Of a stretch of 64,000 bases of DNA, positions 49,203 through 62,312 are shown one piece after another. Made by a program: the position numbers and the translations under genes. The DNA is taken from NCBI GenBank assembly GCA_027603945.1, contig JADIIU010000042.1, positions 40,135 through 104,134 of the forward strand, in the 5' to 3' direction. Under the pieces are notes generated by a model. The model was not told the origin of the DNA. It was given only the letters and a program-made list of their open reading frames with translations, and did no database searches. How positions within the stretch are numbered: position 1 is the first letter of the stretch; every line of letters starts with the position of its first letter. The DNA comes from Terramyces sp. JEL0728 (Eukaryota; Chytridiomycota; Chytridiomycetes; Rhizophydiales; Terramycetaceae).

Positions 49203-50891
49203 ATGAGGTGGAATGCATGTTACAACGTAGATCCTTGTTGGCTAGATAATTGGGTCACAATTGTACTACCAGAAAGCGTGGAACGTCACAAAAGCAGGTG
49301 ATTTGTTGCGGCAGCGAAGCGGGAAACTCTTTCTAAATCTCCAAATGTCCACTATTACAAATTTCATCAGCAACGCTCATACTCCGGTCTCTGGAGAAAC
49401 GTTGCCAGTTCAATCTCCTGGAACAGGCAAAACCATTGCCCATGTCCAGTTGTCTACTCAGGATCAAGTAAACAGTGCTGTTGAACAAGCTCACTCTGCT
49501 TTCTTGTCTTGGAGGTGATTTTCATTAATATAGTAATCGCACTGTAAAGGATCGTGTGCAATATCTCATTAGATTCCACCAGCTGGTAATTAAACACAAG
49601 GATGAACTGGCAGATTTGATTGTCCTTGAGCACGGAAAAGTATTTAGACTTAATGTAGACCAAAGAAGAAGCCCTTGCTGAAATTGCCAAAGGAAATGAA
49701 ACCGTAGAATTCGCCATTTCATTACCACAGCTTATGCTAGGACATACCCTAGAAGTTTCCCGTGGAGTATATTGCCAGGATGTTAGAAGACCTCACGGTG
49801 TAGCGGTGTCCATTGTCCCATTTAGTACGTGATGTTAATTCAGATTTCCCTTTCATGGTTCCAATGTGGACTCTTCCTATCGCAATTGCTACAGGAAATA
49901 CATTTATCTTGAAGCCATCGGAGAAGGTGCCCTTGACTATGAATAAAACAATGGAATTGATCAAGGAGGCTGGATTCCCTGAAGGAGTGGTCAATATTGT
50001 AAACGGAACTGCAAACACCGTGCAGTTACTCTGCGACCATCCTAAAACTAAAGCAGTTACTTTTGTTGGGACCTCTCATGTTGCAGAATTGCTATCTCAC
50101 CGCTGCAGATTATTAAACAAGAGAATTATTGCTTTGGGAGGGGCTAAAAACCATTTGGTAGCTTCAAGAGACTGTAATATTGATATGGCTTCATCTGATA
50201 TCGTTGCTTCGTTTACAGGATGCAGTGGGCAGCGTTGCATGGCTGCTTCAGTCTTGCTGACTCTGGGAAAACAACCCGAGCTGCTGAATGCGATTGTTCA
50301 AAAAGCGAAAGCATTTGTACCTGGACAGGCAGGCAAAGGTGTAATGGGCCCAGTAATTGATCAAGTATCTAGAGATAAAATCATTGGCTATATCAATGAT
50401 AGCGAAAAGACTGGTGCCCAAATCCTGCTTGATGGTCGTACATGGCTGAAGGATGAAAAATTGGTAGCTACAGGAGGTTTCTGGGTCGGGCCAACCGTAG
50501 TTTTGCACAAAAATAAGCAAGATAAAGCTTTGCATGACGAAATCTTTGGTCCAGTTATCAGTATCTATGAATGTGAAAACCAAGAAGAAGCAATTGCTAT
50601 GGAAAACGAAAATCCCTATGGAAATGCTGGTAGTTTTGTTTAACAATAGCATGTATCTATACAAACAGCGGTGCTATTGCTGATTGGTTTACAAAAAGAT
50701 TCTCGGCTGGAATGATTGGAGTGAATATTGGTGTCCCTGTTCCAAGAGAGCCATTTTCATTCGGGGGTATCAACAGAAGCAAGTTTGGTGATTTTGACAT
50801 TACTGGCCATGGCGGCATGGAATTCTTTACTTCATCGCGAAAGACTACTACCAAGTGGGTCATTCCAAAGGAAGCAAACTGGATGAACTAA
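49203..50891 (+). CDS. ALDH6A1: Methylmalonate-semialdehyde dehydrogenase, copy 2
   Basis: Nucleotide-identical to 19472-21160 as far as I can compare, including the five introns and the 17-nt last intron (50633-50649). 531 aa. Confidence 0.93.
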
Positions 50892-50968
50892 TAAATATCT
50901 ATGCGCAAGCGATACCTGTCCCTAAGTATTGATAGCGACTTGACAAATGAGGATGAACATTTTATATA

Positions 50969-52399
50969 TTAATATGTACCAATAACGCCCTTCATCACTT
51001 TGTACATCAACGAAGACAACTGATGAGGTTCGGTTTGATACAATGACATGATAGTGCTCATAGCTCCACAGGTAGCAATTACATCCAAATGAGGGATGGG
51101 GATCAAAGCGCCGTTTTGAATCATTAAAGTATAAAGAGATTGCAAACCTTTTGGAAGGACATACATTGCTAATTCAGCTCTCTTTGGTTTCTGCTCAATC
51201 AAGATTGATAATCCAGTGATAATTCCTAAATAATAGAACAGGTATTTTTCAACTTGTTTTGGGAAAAGCCCTCTATGCAAGCACAATCCAGTTTGAAACA
51301 TGTAAACGTAACTGGCGATGAAACTAGAAGATATGGCGGTGGATTTGATTATCCTTGCCAGAGATTGTAGTGGACTAGGTTAGTAATCATTTACTTTTCA
51401 ATAACGGATTTGAACTTGAAGAGCAGAGTTGGGACAGCATTCAATGAAAAGTACACTGGTGACATTTCCAAAAAGGTCTTGTACCATACGCCAGCCTGAT
51501 ACTTGACACAGCTATTTTCTCTTGCATGAATTGCACTACAAGGCAAATGCGGAGCGATGCCATTGTTTTCCTTGATATATTCAAATAAGCTCTTTGTGTT
51601 TTCTGGCGTTGCATGAGTTTTTACCAATGCGGCTTTTAGCGCTTCAATATTTGCAGGGAAATATCCGGCTTGATTCCCTTTGGTATTTTCCCTGTTCAGC
51701 TCTACAATGACTTTTGGGACTCTGCCGTGCTGAACAATCCAGCTGTAATCTAATTTAATTTAAAACTACATTCTCTAGGGATTGTCTCTGGATGCATCGT
51801 ATATGCGTACATGATTGAGGCAACCGCGAGTGAGAATAATAGCGTGTCTCCGTGAGGCATAGAGAATAAGTTGCGCTGTTTAAGAGCGTTCTTTGCTCCT
51901 TGAAGAGCTCTCATTGAAAATTGTTGAGCAATCGCAACTCTGTTCTCTGGCGATTCAATCAGCACTGCTAACCCAGCAATTGCTCCGGCAAAAGCACCAT
52001 TGCGCTTTAGATTCTTTTTCGTTTTGAAATGTAGAATATTTGAAATCAATTTCCAGGTCAGAGAGAAACTAGCAATCATCTTTGCAAAGCGTTGGGTTTC
52101 AAATCCCATCGAAGCTTTCAAAGCACTGAATACCGTAGTCCTATGTAAATATTTGTGTACCTTCCGCGAAAGACTGCAATCAATCTAATGATAAAAGATA
52201 CACCCCCGCGAAGTAGGAAAGCAACAAAGAACGATCTTGAAGCTCCTTTGAGCGAATGCTTTATGATTTCCTGGATGTTTTTCCATTCTGGTGGTGTAAC
52301 TGGTGGTGTTTTTTCTACCAGCTTTATGCTTTCGTCAGACAGCTGTTTTTCTACCGCTGGTTTACCCTTGCTGTCCTCGTTTCCCAGCTCTTTGGTCAT
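50969..52399 (-). CDS. TMEM135: TMEM135-like membrane protein, copy 2
   Basis: Second copy of 21238-22668, 457 aa. The body is identical. Changes appear only in the first 40 codons (DSKDKP to DSKGKP plus silent ones), where the identical tract ends. Confidence 0.85.
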
Positions 52400-52595
52400 C
52401 TAGGAAAAACTGCAAACCACCGTAATTTAACTTTGGTGGGCGGGAATGCGGCCAAATACAATGCAAGGTCTGATTTGAAGGATCTCAAGAATTATTCCAT
52501 TACTCTCGGTAATCCTTCCAACCCGCTCGTCTTTATCGTAGGATTATTATTATCAAAAAGCCGAATTTGGATTTCATTTATTTGACAGCTCAAAC

Positions 52596-52921
52596 TTATT
52601 GCTTCTTGACAGCTCCATAGCTTTTCTTGACATCTACACTCTGTTGTTCCCAATTCTTTTTGCTCTGCTGTTAGATTGCCATTACCGAATCTGCATTGCT
52701 CTGGACGACCATCGACCGTAAATCTATGTGAGAGACAACTCACCTGCCATATTCTTTGGCATTTCTTTTGGTATTTCCGACTCTATGGTTTTTTGATTCC
52801 CCCATCGCTGGTCTTTTTCTGACACGTTGTTTACGAAATTTGGGTCAGAATCCCACTCATCATCATTGCTATTTTGGACTACAGGGTTCGGTTTGTCTAG
52901 CGTTGCTGTTGCCTTCCACAT
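52596..52921 (-). CDS. Mini-cortactin-like acidic protein, copy 2
   Basis: Second copy of 22865-23190. Same 95-aa protein with several silent changes and the same two introns (52724-52743, 52668-52685). Silent-only divergence supports a real, constrained coding sequence despite its small size. Confidence 0.72.
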
Positions 52922-53143
52922 TTTGTTAATTTGTAAAAAACCATTGTGAGAATCAATGTTCTCTATTCGAACGCGGAAATGAAACTGTTATCCGCCGATA
53001 GTTGTGCTGCCAAATCAATAAAATAATTGTATTGGATAGTCGCGGCTTCATTTATTCATTCGAGTTGTTTTATCAGTTGGTTTCTATTTACCTGACAATG
53101 GATTTTCATTGTCTGCTGTCAAAATTCCTTTCAAATTTACAAA

Positions 53144-56100
53144 ATGGAAGATATCATAGACATAAGGAAAGAGATTGGAAATCTGGTGTTTGAAGGATCA
53201 GTTTTCAATGACACGCCAATCAAGCAATCAGATAATCTGGATTTTGTAATTATAATTTAAACATTAGTCGTCTACCCCGAGAGTTGTACTAAAAGGTACT
53301 TTGAATATTAACAAAGAACTGGAAGATCCAGGCTCCTTATTTCCGTCGACAATGCACACAAAACCCACTTCAAACAACGATTTAACATTCCCATCTAGCG
53401 CAACTAGCGACAAGCGGTTCTCCACAATGATTCCAAACAGATCGAGAAACGGTTCGATTAATGAAATTGGGCCGGATATTCCCGAGGAACACAACAACTC
53501 TGCGAGAAACAGTGTGGAAAATTTGAATGTAAAAAGCGGCTTTGGATCAATAGGCTCGCTAACGAATTTATTTAAAAAGAAATCAAAAGGTTTGTGTCAA
53601 TTGATTGGTTAGGAATCGAAAAGTCACCTTCAGGAAACTCGATATCACAGCCAAGCCCTGCAAAATCAGTAAATAGTTTAAATCAATCCAAAACAAATAT
53701 ATTTAGGCCTGATCTGAGCACTAGGGATGATGATAGTCGAAGTATTATTAGTGGTAAGTAAAAATTTACAAAGAACTGCATTCTGAGAGTCAATTTGAAG
53801 TTTCGCCAACTGGAAATGACGCTTTCAAACAAATTACATACTCCATGTTATCTACGTCCAATTTATCAATAGTGGCAAATATTAAATGGCGCGATCAATC
53901 AGTAACCATGAAGCTCACACAATCTAAACTTGTGTCTGAAATTATATTGGAAATAGTCCACAAACTCCAGTCGCTATCAACAGCAAATGCAGCTACGTTA
54001 GATGAATTTGATCACTCAATGTTTCTACTTGGCAAGAAAGATAGATATTCCCCAGGAATGCAATCTTGGCTAAACCCGGATTATCAACTGACAACATATG
54101 ATATTCAGCAAGGAGTAACTAGTATTAATTATAGGATGACTTGCTTTTAAAACACGCCACAGATGTTGGGACATTGCTCATTGATGCTCCTCCTGCTCTA
54201 GAAAATATGAAAATCAAATATGATTTTGATTGTACAGTAGCTGAAACTATCAAAGTGTTACGAAATAGGTTGCAATTTGAAAATAATGTCACTTGTGGTT
54301 TATATCATCCAAGATTGGGCATGTGGTTGGATACTCAAAAAACGCTCTTCTCTTACGACTTGGATCACAACGTACCAATTGAATTTAGAGTGCAAGCAAA
54401 CGAATTCTTACTACGTATTTCTCTATTGGATTTTGACCAGAAGATTGGCATTAAAGTACTACCGACATTTAGGGTATCAGGTAATTCTTGGTATAATTTA
54501 GATGTGTTGGCAATTATAAGCTACCAATTGTTGAATAGAAAGTTAATTCCAACAAAAAGAGGGAGATACGGCTTGTTTGTCCCTTCTTCAAAGAGTTGGA
54601 TGAGGGGCCCTGCTCAAATCGATGAATATACAACAATCAAGACTGAAATCTTGGAATTTTCTATCCAGCATGAACTATGTAAAATTTCATTTGGAGAAGA
54701 TGCTGTAGATATATATGTGGATTCCACTTGCACAGTCCAAGATGTAACATCATTATTGCAAATCAATAGCGATATTCCTGTAGATAAAAAATATACTTTA
54801 GTGAAAGCTAACCGAGAGTATTTCAAAGAAACCGACTTGATATGGACTGCTTTGAAGGAAATGTCTGTAAACGATATATTTTATTTGGAACCACTGCCTG
54901 AACAGTATTCCTTTTCTTGCAAAAACTATCAAGATTTTACATATCACTGCGAATTGAACTGTTCAAAGCCTTTGGCTTATCATTTCCCTATCCTGGCCAT
55001 GAAATTTGGATTCCCAGAGGCTTCATTAAAACAAGTATTATTGGATGGGAACAGTACCAATTTATTTATATAGGCCTCGATATAAACACTACCATTTCAA
55101 AGCTGGATATACCCTTGGATTCGAAAATGGTCCTCGTTTTTTCAGGCGACTTTGCAGAAAATATTGTAACTATTTGCTTATATGCAGGACGAGCTCAACA
55201 GATTGTCAGTCACTCAAACTAAAGCTTTTGCACAAATCAAAACCTCTGCTTTAGATAATTTGGTGAAAACACTCACTGGCTCGCAGTCTGATGGATCCGT
55301 AGCATGTATGATGATATTAATTGCAGATTTGGACTTTATCAAAACATTTTTATTAACATATCAATCATTCATTGATGCACAATCATTATTGAAAAAACTA
55401 ATTAAACGATACTCTGTGGTGAATCTCAATGGAAGCAGTTGGAGTGATTTCGAAAAGGTTAGAAAGCCAATCGAGTTGAGGGTTTGCAATGTGCTGCTTC
55501 AATGGATCAAGAAATTCCCTTTCGATTTTATGCATCCCATTGATGGAATCGCGAATTGCAACGCAGCTCTTGCATTCGTGGACCAAGTCATTACCAGAGA
55601 CCATCCACAAATGGCCAAGCAGATGCGAAAGAATCTAACAAAGATGAGGGATGGCCACAACTTGGGATTGAAGAAAGGTCTATCTTACAAGGTAGCGCGA
55701 TAGTTAATTTAGTCTCACAAAGAAGAAATGCAAGGAGAGGCTGGAAATATCATTATATTTGGCTACTCTGCTGAAGATATTGCCAATCAACTGACTCTTG
55801 TCGAATCTGGTTTATTCACAGAAATTATCGTAATTTTCTTTAATTCAGCCTTCTGAGCTATTAAATCAGGCATGGGCTAAAAAAGAAGCGCAGGTTAAAG
55901 CCCCTGGAATTATCGCCCTAACCAGACGTTTTAATTCAGTTGCTTGTTGGTGCGCACAATCTATTTTGAACCTAAAAACCCCGAGAGCGAGAGGGGAGAG
56001 GCTGGGGAAAATAATTGATATTGCCAATGTAATTTGTTTTAATTTAGTTCCTTGCGGCCAAAAACAACTATTCTACTCTGATGGCCATCATTGCTGGTAT

Positions 56101-56544
56101 TAACAAAGCGTGCATTAGCAGATTAAGACTCACTACCAAAGAAGTAAATCCAAAATATACCAAGGTAAATCATTTTAACAGGAAGCGAAGAGCAGAGTTG
56201 GAAACCCTCATGTCTGCTCAGAGTTCCTATAAAAACTACAGAGCCAGCATCCATTCGATAGCCCCGCCTTGTATTCCATACATTGGAACTTATTTAACAG
56301 ACTGTAACATTTATTAATACAAGTAACATATATTGAAGATGGCAACCCGGATTTGATTGACGGACTCATCAACTTTTCGAAAAAGGAATTAATCAGCAAA
56401 GTAATTAGAGAAATAATGGAATACCAGCAATTCCCATACACTATAAAACCCCATTCCGAGTTGATTGCTTGTTTATCGAGCATTTCTGAAGCTTCAGAAG
56501 GATTGGAAAAGCAAATGTGGACTCAGAGCAAAGCATTAGAGTAA
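53144..56544 (+). CDS. RasGEF with ubiquitin/talin-F0-like repeats, copy 2
   Basis: Second copy of 23413-26813, with eleven introns at matching places. Few replacements (MKLAQS to MKLTQS, LLINAPP to LLIDAPP, IMILIAD to MMILIAD, QIKAPG to QVKAPG) against many silent changes. The stopless 21-nt intron candidate (56165-56185) is unchanged. Confidence 0.88.
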
Positions 56545-56587
56545 TTATAAAGTCTAACTTGATGCGAAATAAAATTAGATTTCAAAT

Positions 56588-58110
56588 TTATTTGGAAACA
56601 AGTTCTTTGCGAGATTTCACAATATGCAATTTAGGATCGTCGACACTTCGTTGATGCATTGGCACGTAATCTCTCTTTTGTTCGCCAACATAAACTTGTC
56701 GTGGTCTGAATATTGGAATTTGATCAGCAATTTGCTCTTTCCAGTGGGCCAACCATCCTGCAGTTCTAGCAAGGGTGAACAAAACAGGGAAAAAATCAGT
56801 TGGAAAACCCATCATCTTGTAAATAATACCAGAGTAGAAATCCACATTTGGATACAGATTTCTCTTGATGAAATATTCTAAAATTAAAAAAGACACTTAC
56901 CGTCACTCAAGGCGATCCGTTCCAATTCCATTGCTATGTCAATTAAGTCGCTGCGTCCCATAACCTCAAATACTTGGGCTGATATTTTCTTCAAGATCTT
57001 TGCTCTAGGATCATAGGATTTGTAGACTCTGTGGCCAAAGCCCATCAATCTTCTCTTTTTAGCTTTTACTTCCTAGCATCAATTTCATATTACTTCAATA
57101 AAGGAAGGGATATTTTCAACTGACCCAATTTCTTCAAGCATCTTTAAAGCAGCCAGTGATTAATCTTAAATTACTTCGTTTGCCCCGCCATGAGATGGTC
57201 CATACAATGCGGATGACGCTCCTGAGAGGCAAATAAACGGATCGATACCGGTGGATGCCATTTGTCTCATTGCAGCTGTCGAACAATTCAGTTCGTGATC
57301 GGCGTGTAAAATGAAAATGACATCGAGTGCATGTGCCAACTTGGGATGCGGGACATAATTCGTTTCCGACAGTCTGCATTACTTTACAATTACCTATCAA
57401 GCATATACAAAAAGTTTTCAGCTAGCATTAGTGATAGTTACTATATTCCAGTTTTTCTGAGGGCATATTGTAGCTTCTGCCAATACGATGTCTATAAGCG
57501 CATGCAGCGATCGTAGGCAGTTTGGCCAAGCATCTAAAGATTTGTTTGTTTACAAATGCTTCGTCTTCATAAATCTCTGTTCCTTGCAAAGCAGTGTTTG
57601 CTTCCGGATGGAGAGTAGACAGGGTCTATATTAAATAATAGTACTGCGAGGGAAGAGATCACCATCCCCATAGGCTACGTTAATAAGCTAAATACGTGTG
57701 CGTCATAGCGGAAACTCTGCTGTTAGTCATATTTACCCTCAAGTAATCAATCAAATTTTCATGGATATTGGTATGTCTCATAATTCTAGTTGACCATTTC
57801 TACGTTAGCGAATCAATACATCAAATTGATCCTTTGTTGGTAGATTGCCGAAAATCAACAAGTACGAAACTTCCAAGAACGAAGAATTGTTTGCCAAGTC
57901 TTCAATATCGTATCCTCTATATCTAAGAATCCCCTTGTCCCCGTCAATATAACTAATCGCCGAACGACAAACAGCAGTGTTCAAATACCCGTTATCGTAC
58001 ACGGTTAGTCCCAATTTTGCAAACTCCTTGGTATCTATCATGTCCTCATTGATCGTAATTGGGAATGCTTCTCCGGTAAGACTGTCTGTAACTTCAAGTA
58101 CCCGAGACAT
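56588..58110 (-). CDS. Citrate synthase, copy 2
   Basis: Second copy of 26858-28379, with no replacement noted. The last intron is 23 nt (56878-56900), one T longer than in copy 1, so intron length drifts while the exons hold. The GT...TG intron (57154-57174) is identical in this copy. Confidence 0.93.
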
Positions 58111-58172
58111 TCAGATTGTTTGAACTAAATCACCTGACTGGCGATTGAAAATTAAGCTACTTTATTGAAAAA

Positions 58173-59219
58173 CTAAGCAAGCTCTTTTTGTGAAGTGGAA
58201 AGAGATCGCATCCTATTGATCAATCTCACGGCGTTAACGGCCTTGCGAAGAGTGGTTTTGGCACTGAAATTCTTTCTTACGTTCTGCAGAATATCGGTGT
58301 TGTTTTCAGTAGCTAACCATGGATGGGCTAACGCTTCTTTAACGCTCATTCTCTTTGTTGGATTCACTAACAGCAACTTGGAAATGAAATCCTTGGCTTC
58401 TTTGGAAATGAACGACCAATTTTCTTCATCAAACTCGTATTTGCCATTCACAATTGCGTTGTAAAGAACTGGCACTGAATTGGTTTCACCGCCCCAGAAT
58501 GGAGTATATCTATAATCAAGTCATATTACCCGCAAAGCAGCACATACGAGATGACACCTACACTCCACATGTCAACTGGCTTTCCGTGTCCAGATTCTTT
58601 GAGAATTTCAGGCGCAACATAATGAGGAGTTCCACAAGATGTTTTCAGGAATTCATTTTGATGTACAACCCTGGATAACCCAAAATCAGCTAAAAGCAAT
58701 TCCGCATCTTCCGCGTCCGTTCTGAACAGCAGGTTTTCCGGTTTTAAATCTCTATGTACAATATCTATATAAGAATTTGAGTACCCATGTCATGCAAGTA
58801 GTTTAGCGCAGACAAGATTTGTGAAACAATTTTGGCAGCATCTTTTTCGCCGTAACTGCCTTTTGATAGGATCCGATCAAACAATTCGCCGCCTGTAGCC
58901 AAGTCCATTACCAAATAATAGTGGTCCTTGTCGGTACATAAATCCACTAGTGAAATAATGTGCGGATTGCGAATTTTTGACAGAATATCAATTTCCTGTT
59001 TGACAGCTTCCTCCTCCCCCTTCATTTTCTTTTTGTTGATTATCTTTACTGCAAATTTCTGTGAATCCGTCTTTCTAGTAACTATTTTTACAGTTGCTAT
59101 GTTATTCCAATCGTACCATAGGCCCCTTTTCCCAATTCCTTCCCAATGAAATATTTCATTTCGAACTCTGAAATTTTTGAATCATGCTTTGGTTTGAACA
59201 AATTCTTTAGGGCTTTCAT
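58173..59219 (-). CDS. CaM-kinase-like Ser/Thr kinase, copy 2
   Basis: Second copy of 28442-29488, 328 aa. One replacement was seen (EALVHP to EALAHP). The first intron has two adjacent base changes. Confidence 0.9.
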
Positions 59220-59332
59220 TAAAGACTTTGGAAAAGTTTCGTTGGTGGCTTTCGTACCTGTGAACTGGTGGCTGTACTTTGCAGTGATGTTCCTAATGGC
59301 TATTGAGACTGGGAAAGAAGGGAAATAAAAGG

Positions 59333-62239
59333 TTATTTTATTAATGATTGCAATGTAACTATCTGCTTGTTCTTTTTGCGATCGTCTGGCAGTTTATCAA
59401 TGTAATCAGCCACAAGCGTGCTCAGCTCACTTTCCATCTCAAACACCTCCAGAGCCTGCTTTTTGGGAAGGGACAGCAGCAGCTTGAGCGAAGACGGAAA
59501 CAGAGACTGTAATTAAAAATGAGTTACCACGCAGCATTTGGCGAATCCTTCCCACAGCGGCTTAACTAGCCATATCTTTTTGCTGATCAACCTGGTTTGT
59601 TGGTCAACAATAAAATTCGTGAGATCGGGGTAGGTTTTGAGGGCTAAAATGATACTTCTCATTAGCAGTGGCGATAATTTCGCTTGATCAACCAATTTCG
59701 TAATTACAATCGCAATTATTTCCTGACTGAATACCAGCGTTTGAAGAAAGCAGATATCAATGGCTTCGTTAACAACATATACCTTTACATTGCTTCTTTA
59801 CCGTTACATTTTCCAACAGATGAAGCTTGATTAGCAGTTCATTTGGTGTAATCAACTGCTGGTCATCCTTTAGCTCAACCAGAGAAACGAAAACATCCTT
59901 AACCAGATTCTTTTGTTCATCGCTGTCATCAAGTGATTCAACTAGCTTGAATAGCTGGTTCAAGACAGTTGGCTTGTCAAAGTAGTTAATTATTAGCAGG
60001 AGGAAGCTAAAGTCCAAATCTTTTTCGAGATAGACTTTCTTTGCGATTTCAATTGCTTTGTCTTTTAGGTTTTCATTCCTGAGCAAGCTTTTAATTAAAA
60101 CCAGCAGTAGAGATTCAGCACCGCTCGGATAGGTTTCTATCAGCTCCAATAGAGTGTCCACTTCCCCATGCAGCGAATCGAAAAGCCCACCGCAACTATC
60201 GAGCACTACTGGCGCAACTTTGCTGTCAAATGAAGGGTAGAATTCAAACAGACTAGTGTTAAGGAAAATATACTCTTTCAGCAATGCCGGCTTTGACGAA
60301 CAGCAACCCAAGAATAAATCCAAATAGGATGGAATGCTCTCTTGCTTTTCACTTAGTTTCTTTAAATTTTCTTGTGCAAAATTAATTATTTTAGTAGTTA
60401 AGCTTTCATTGGAAGGTATAAATACTTTTAGCGACTCGACCGCAATTTTTCTGCTCTCATTATCTATAATAAGGATAAATTACCGGCTAGCGTAGTGAAC
60501 GATAGTAGATGCTCCAAGCAAACATTTCGAGAAGACGGCCGGTTCTGTATCAAATCGCGAAGGGTAGTGATTCCCTAAAATCAATTATGGTTACCAATTG
60601 CTTTTTTTCATCGTTATTACAAAACTCGAGAACTTTAGAAATTGCCAAATCAGTCATTTCTGGCAATTCAACCAAGAACTTGGTAAATAGCCGCTCTTCT
60701 TGATTTTCATTTTCCAACAGCTCCAAAAACTTACCAAGCCATATTTGATATTCATTTCCATTCAAGTACTCTTCAAACAGCCAATACAATGCCAGTTCTA
60801 TTCTTGCTGAGAGATTATTTCCAATAAAATCAAGCACATACTCCTTCACTTTCTCATTGCTATTTGATCGAGTCATCAACCGCGCAGAAACAAGCAGCCA
60901 TCCAAATCTACCTGCGACATTTGTGTCATTTTTAACCATCGCGGATTTGTCAACTTTTTGAAAGTAGCTATCCATTTGCAGTACTCTACCAAGACAGTCC
61001 TGAACAATATCTTGCTTTTCTTCGTCCGTTAGTTCTTTTGTTTGGTTTAAAATTTGATCGATATCTATTTCTACGGCATCTTCCATATTTTCATTTTCGG
61101 CTTCGATTTCGTCTGTGTCTGCAATTGTTTGGATGATAATCGGGATCAAGAAATCCAAAGGAATATTTGGTATCAATGGGGTGATTTCGCTTGGTGCAAT
61201 GCTTCTAGATGTTGCAGGCTCTGGTTCAACTTTAGTTTTTTTGAATTCATATTCCAATTCTTCTCTATCCAGTATTCTCTTTTCTCTGGACTGCTTGATC
61301 ATGACATCCCTGGCATAATCCATTTCTCCTAATGTATGAGCTATTCTAGCATGCGACTGTTCGATCTGCGGTATACTATCGTCAATCTAGAGATTACTCC
61401 AAGCTACTCAATAACACCACTTTAAAATTCCGACGCACATTCCTCTTTTGTGCCTCAGATCCAGGAGTCAAAATTGGATTAAATTTCAACACTAATTCTA
61501 TTAAAGGAGCAGAAAAGGTGGGACACTCCTTCATGATGGAATGAATATGGTTAAGGGCAATACAAATAAATACAGAATTAGATCTACATTAGCAATGAGT
61601 ACAGGTGCGGGTTTGCTAGTGTAAGGACAAATCTGTTTAAAACAGCAACGGCATGTTCATGTAACTGTTGTTTGGCCAAATATGGATGATTTGGGGGAAC
61701 CTGGAATAAACTACAAAGTACCGTGAAATTACAGTTGGAAATAACCATTTGCCTTAAAAAATATGCCGCGCTAGCTCTTAGCCCCATGTTCGGCGCATCA
61801 TATAACGAATCGATTGTGACGTTGAGTTTGTTAATAATTGCCCAGTATGTAGGCTGTCCAGGCTGTCTTGCCAGAATGTTTAAAGCTACTGGATACATAT
61901 TTGCATACGCAACAATGGCATTTTTGATCAGCTGTACCTGTTCAATTAAAACAACTATTGCTTCAATACAGGACGCAAGGACTGGAAATTGATATTCTGG
62001 AGAACAGTTCAAAGCGCAATCTGTTACATGTGGTATTGTATCCAAAATTGACAACTTGACCCTGTCCGACGAATTGGGATCTTGAATCTGATATTAGCAA
62101 GTGGTACTTGGCTGAGTATTAGTGGCAATAGCTCTTTTGCGAATCTGTCTGGAATGTCTGTGTAGTGAATAGAGTTCCTAATTGCTTCAAATTTTTCATC
62201 CTGACTTCCAGATTTCAAAGTTGAGATTATGGAATTCAT
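59333..62239 (-). CDS. SYMPK: Symplekin, copy 2
   Basis: Second copy of 29601-32507, 921 aa. One clear replacement (EMGYARD to EMDYARD) and about twenty silent or intronic changes. All seven introns are kept. Confidence 0.9.
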
Positions 62240-62312
62240 TTGCGGCAAGAAAAAATCAGTGAAAACTCAAGAGCAAACTTTTTTTTTAATTTTTTATTAA
62301 TCAGATAATTGA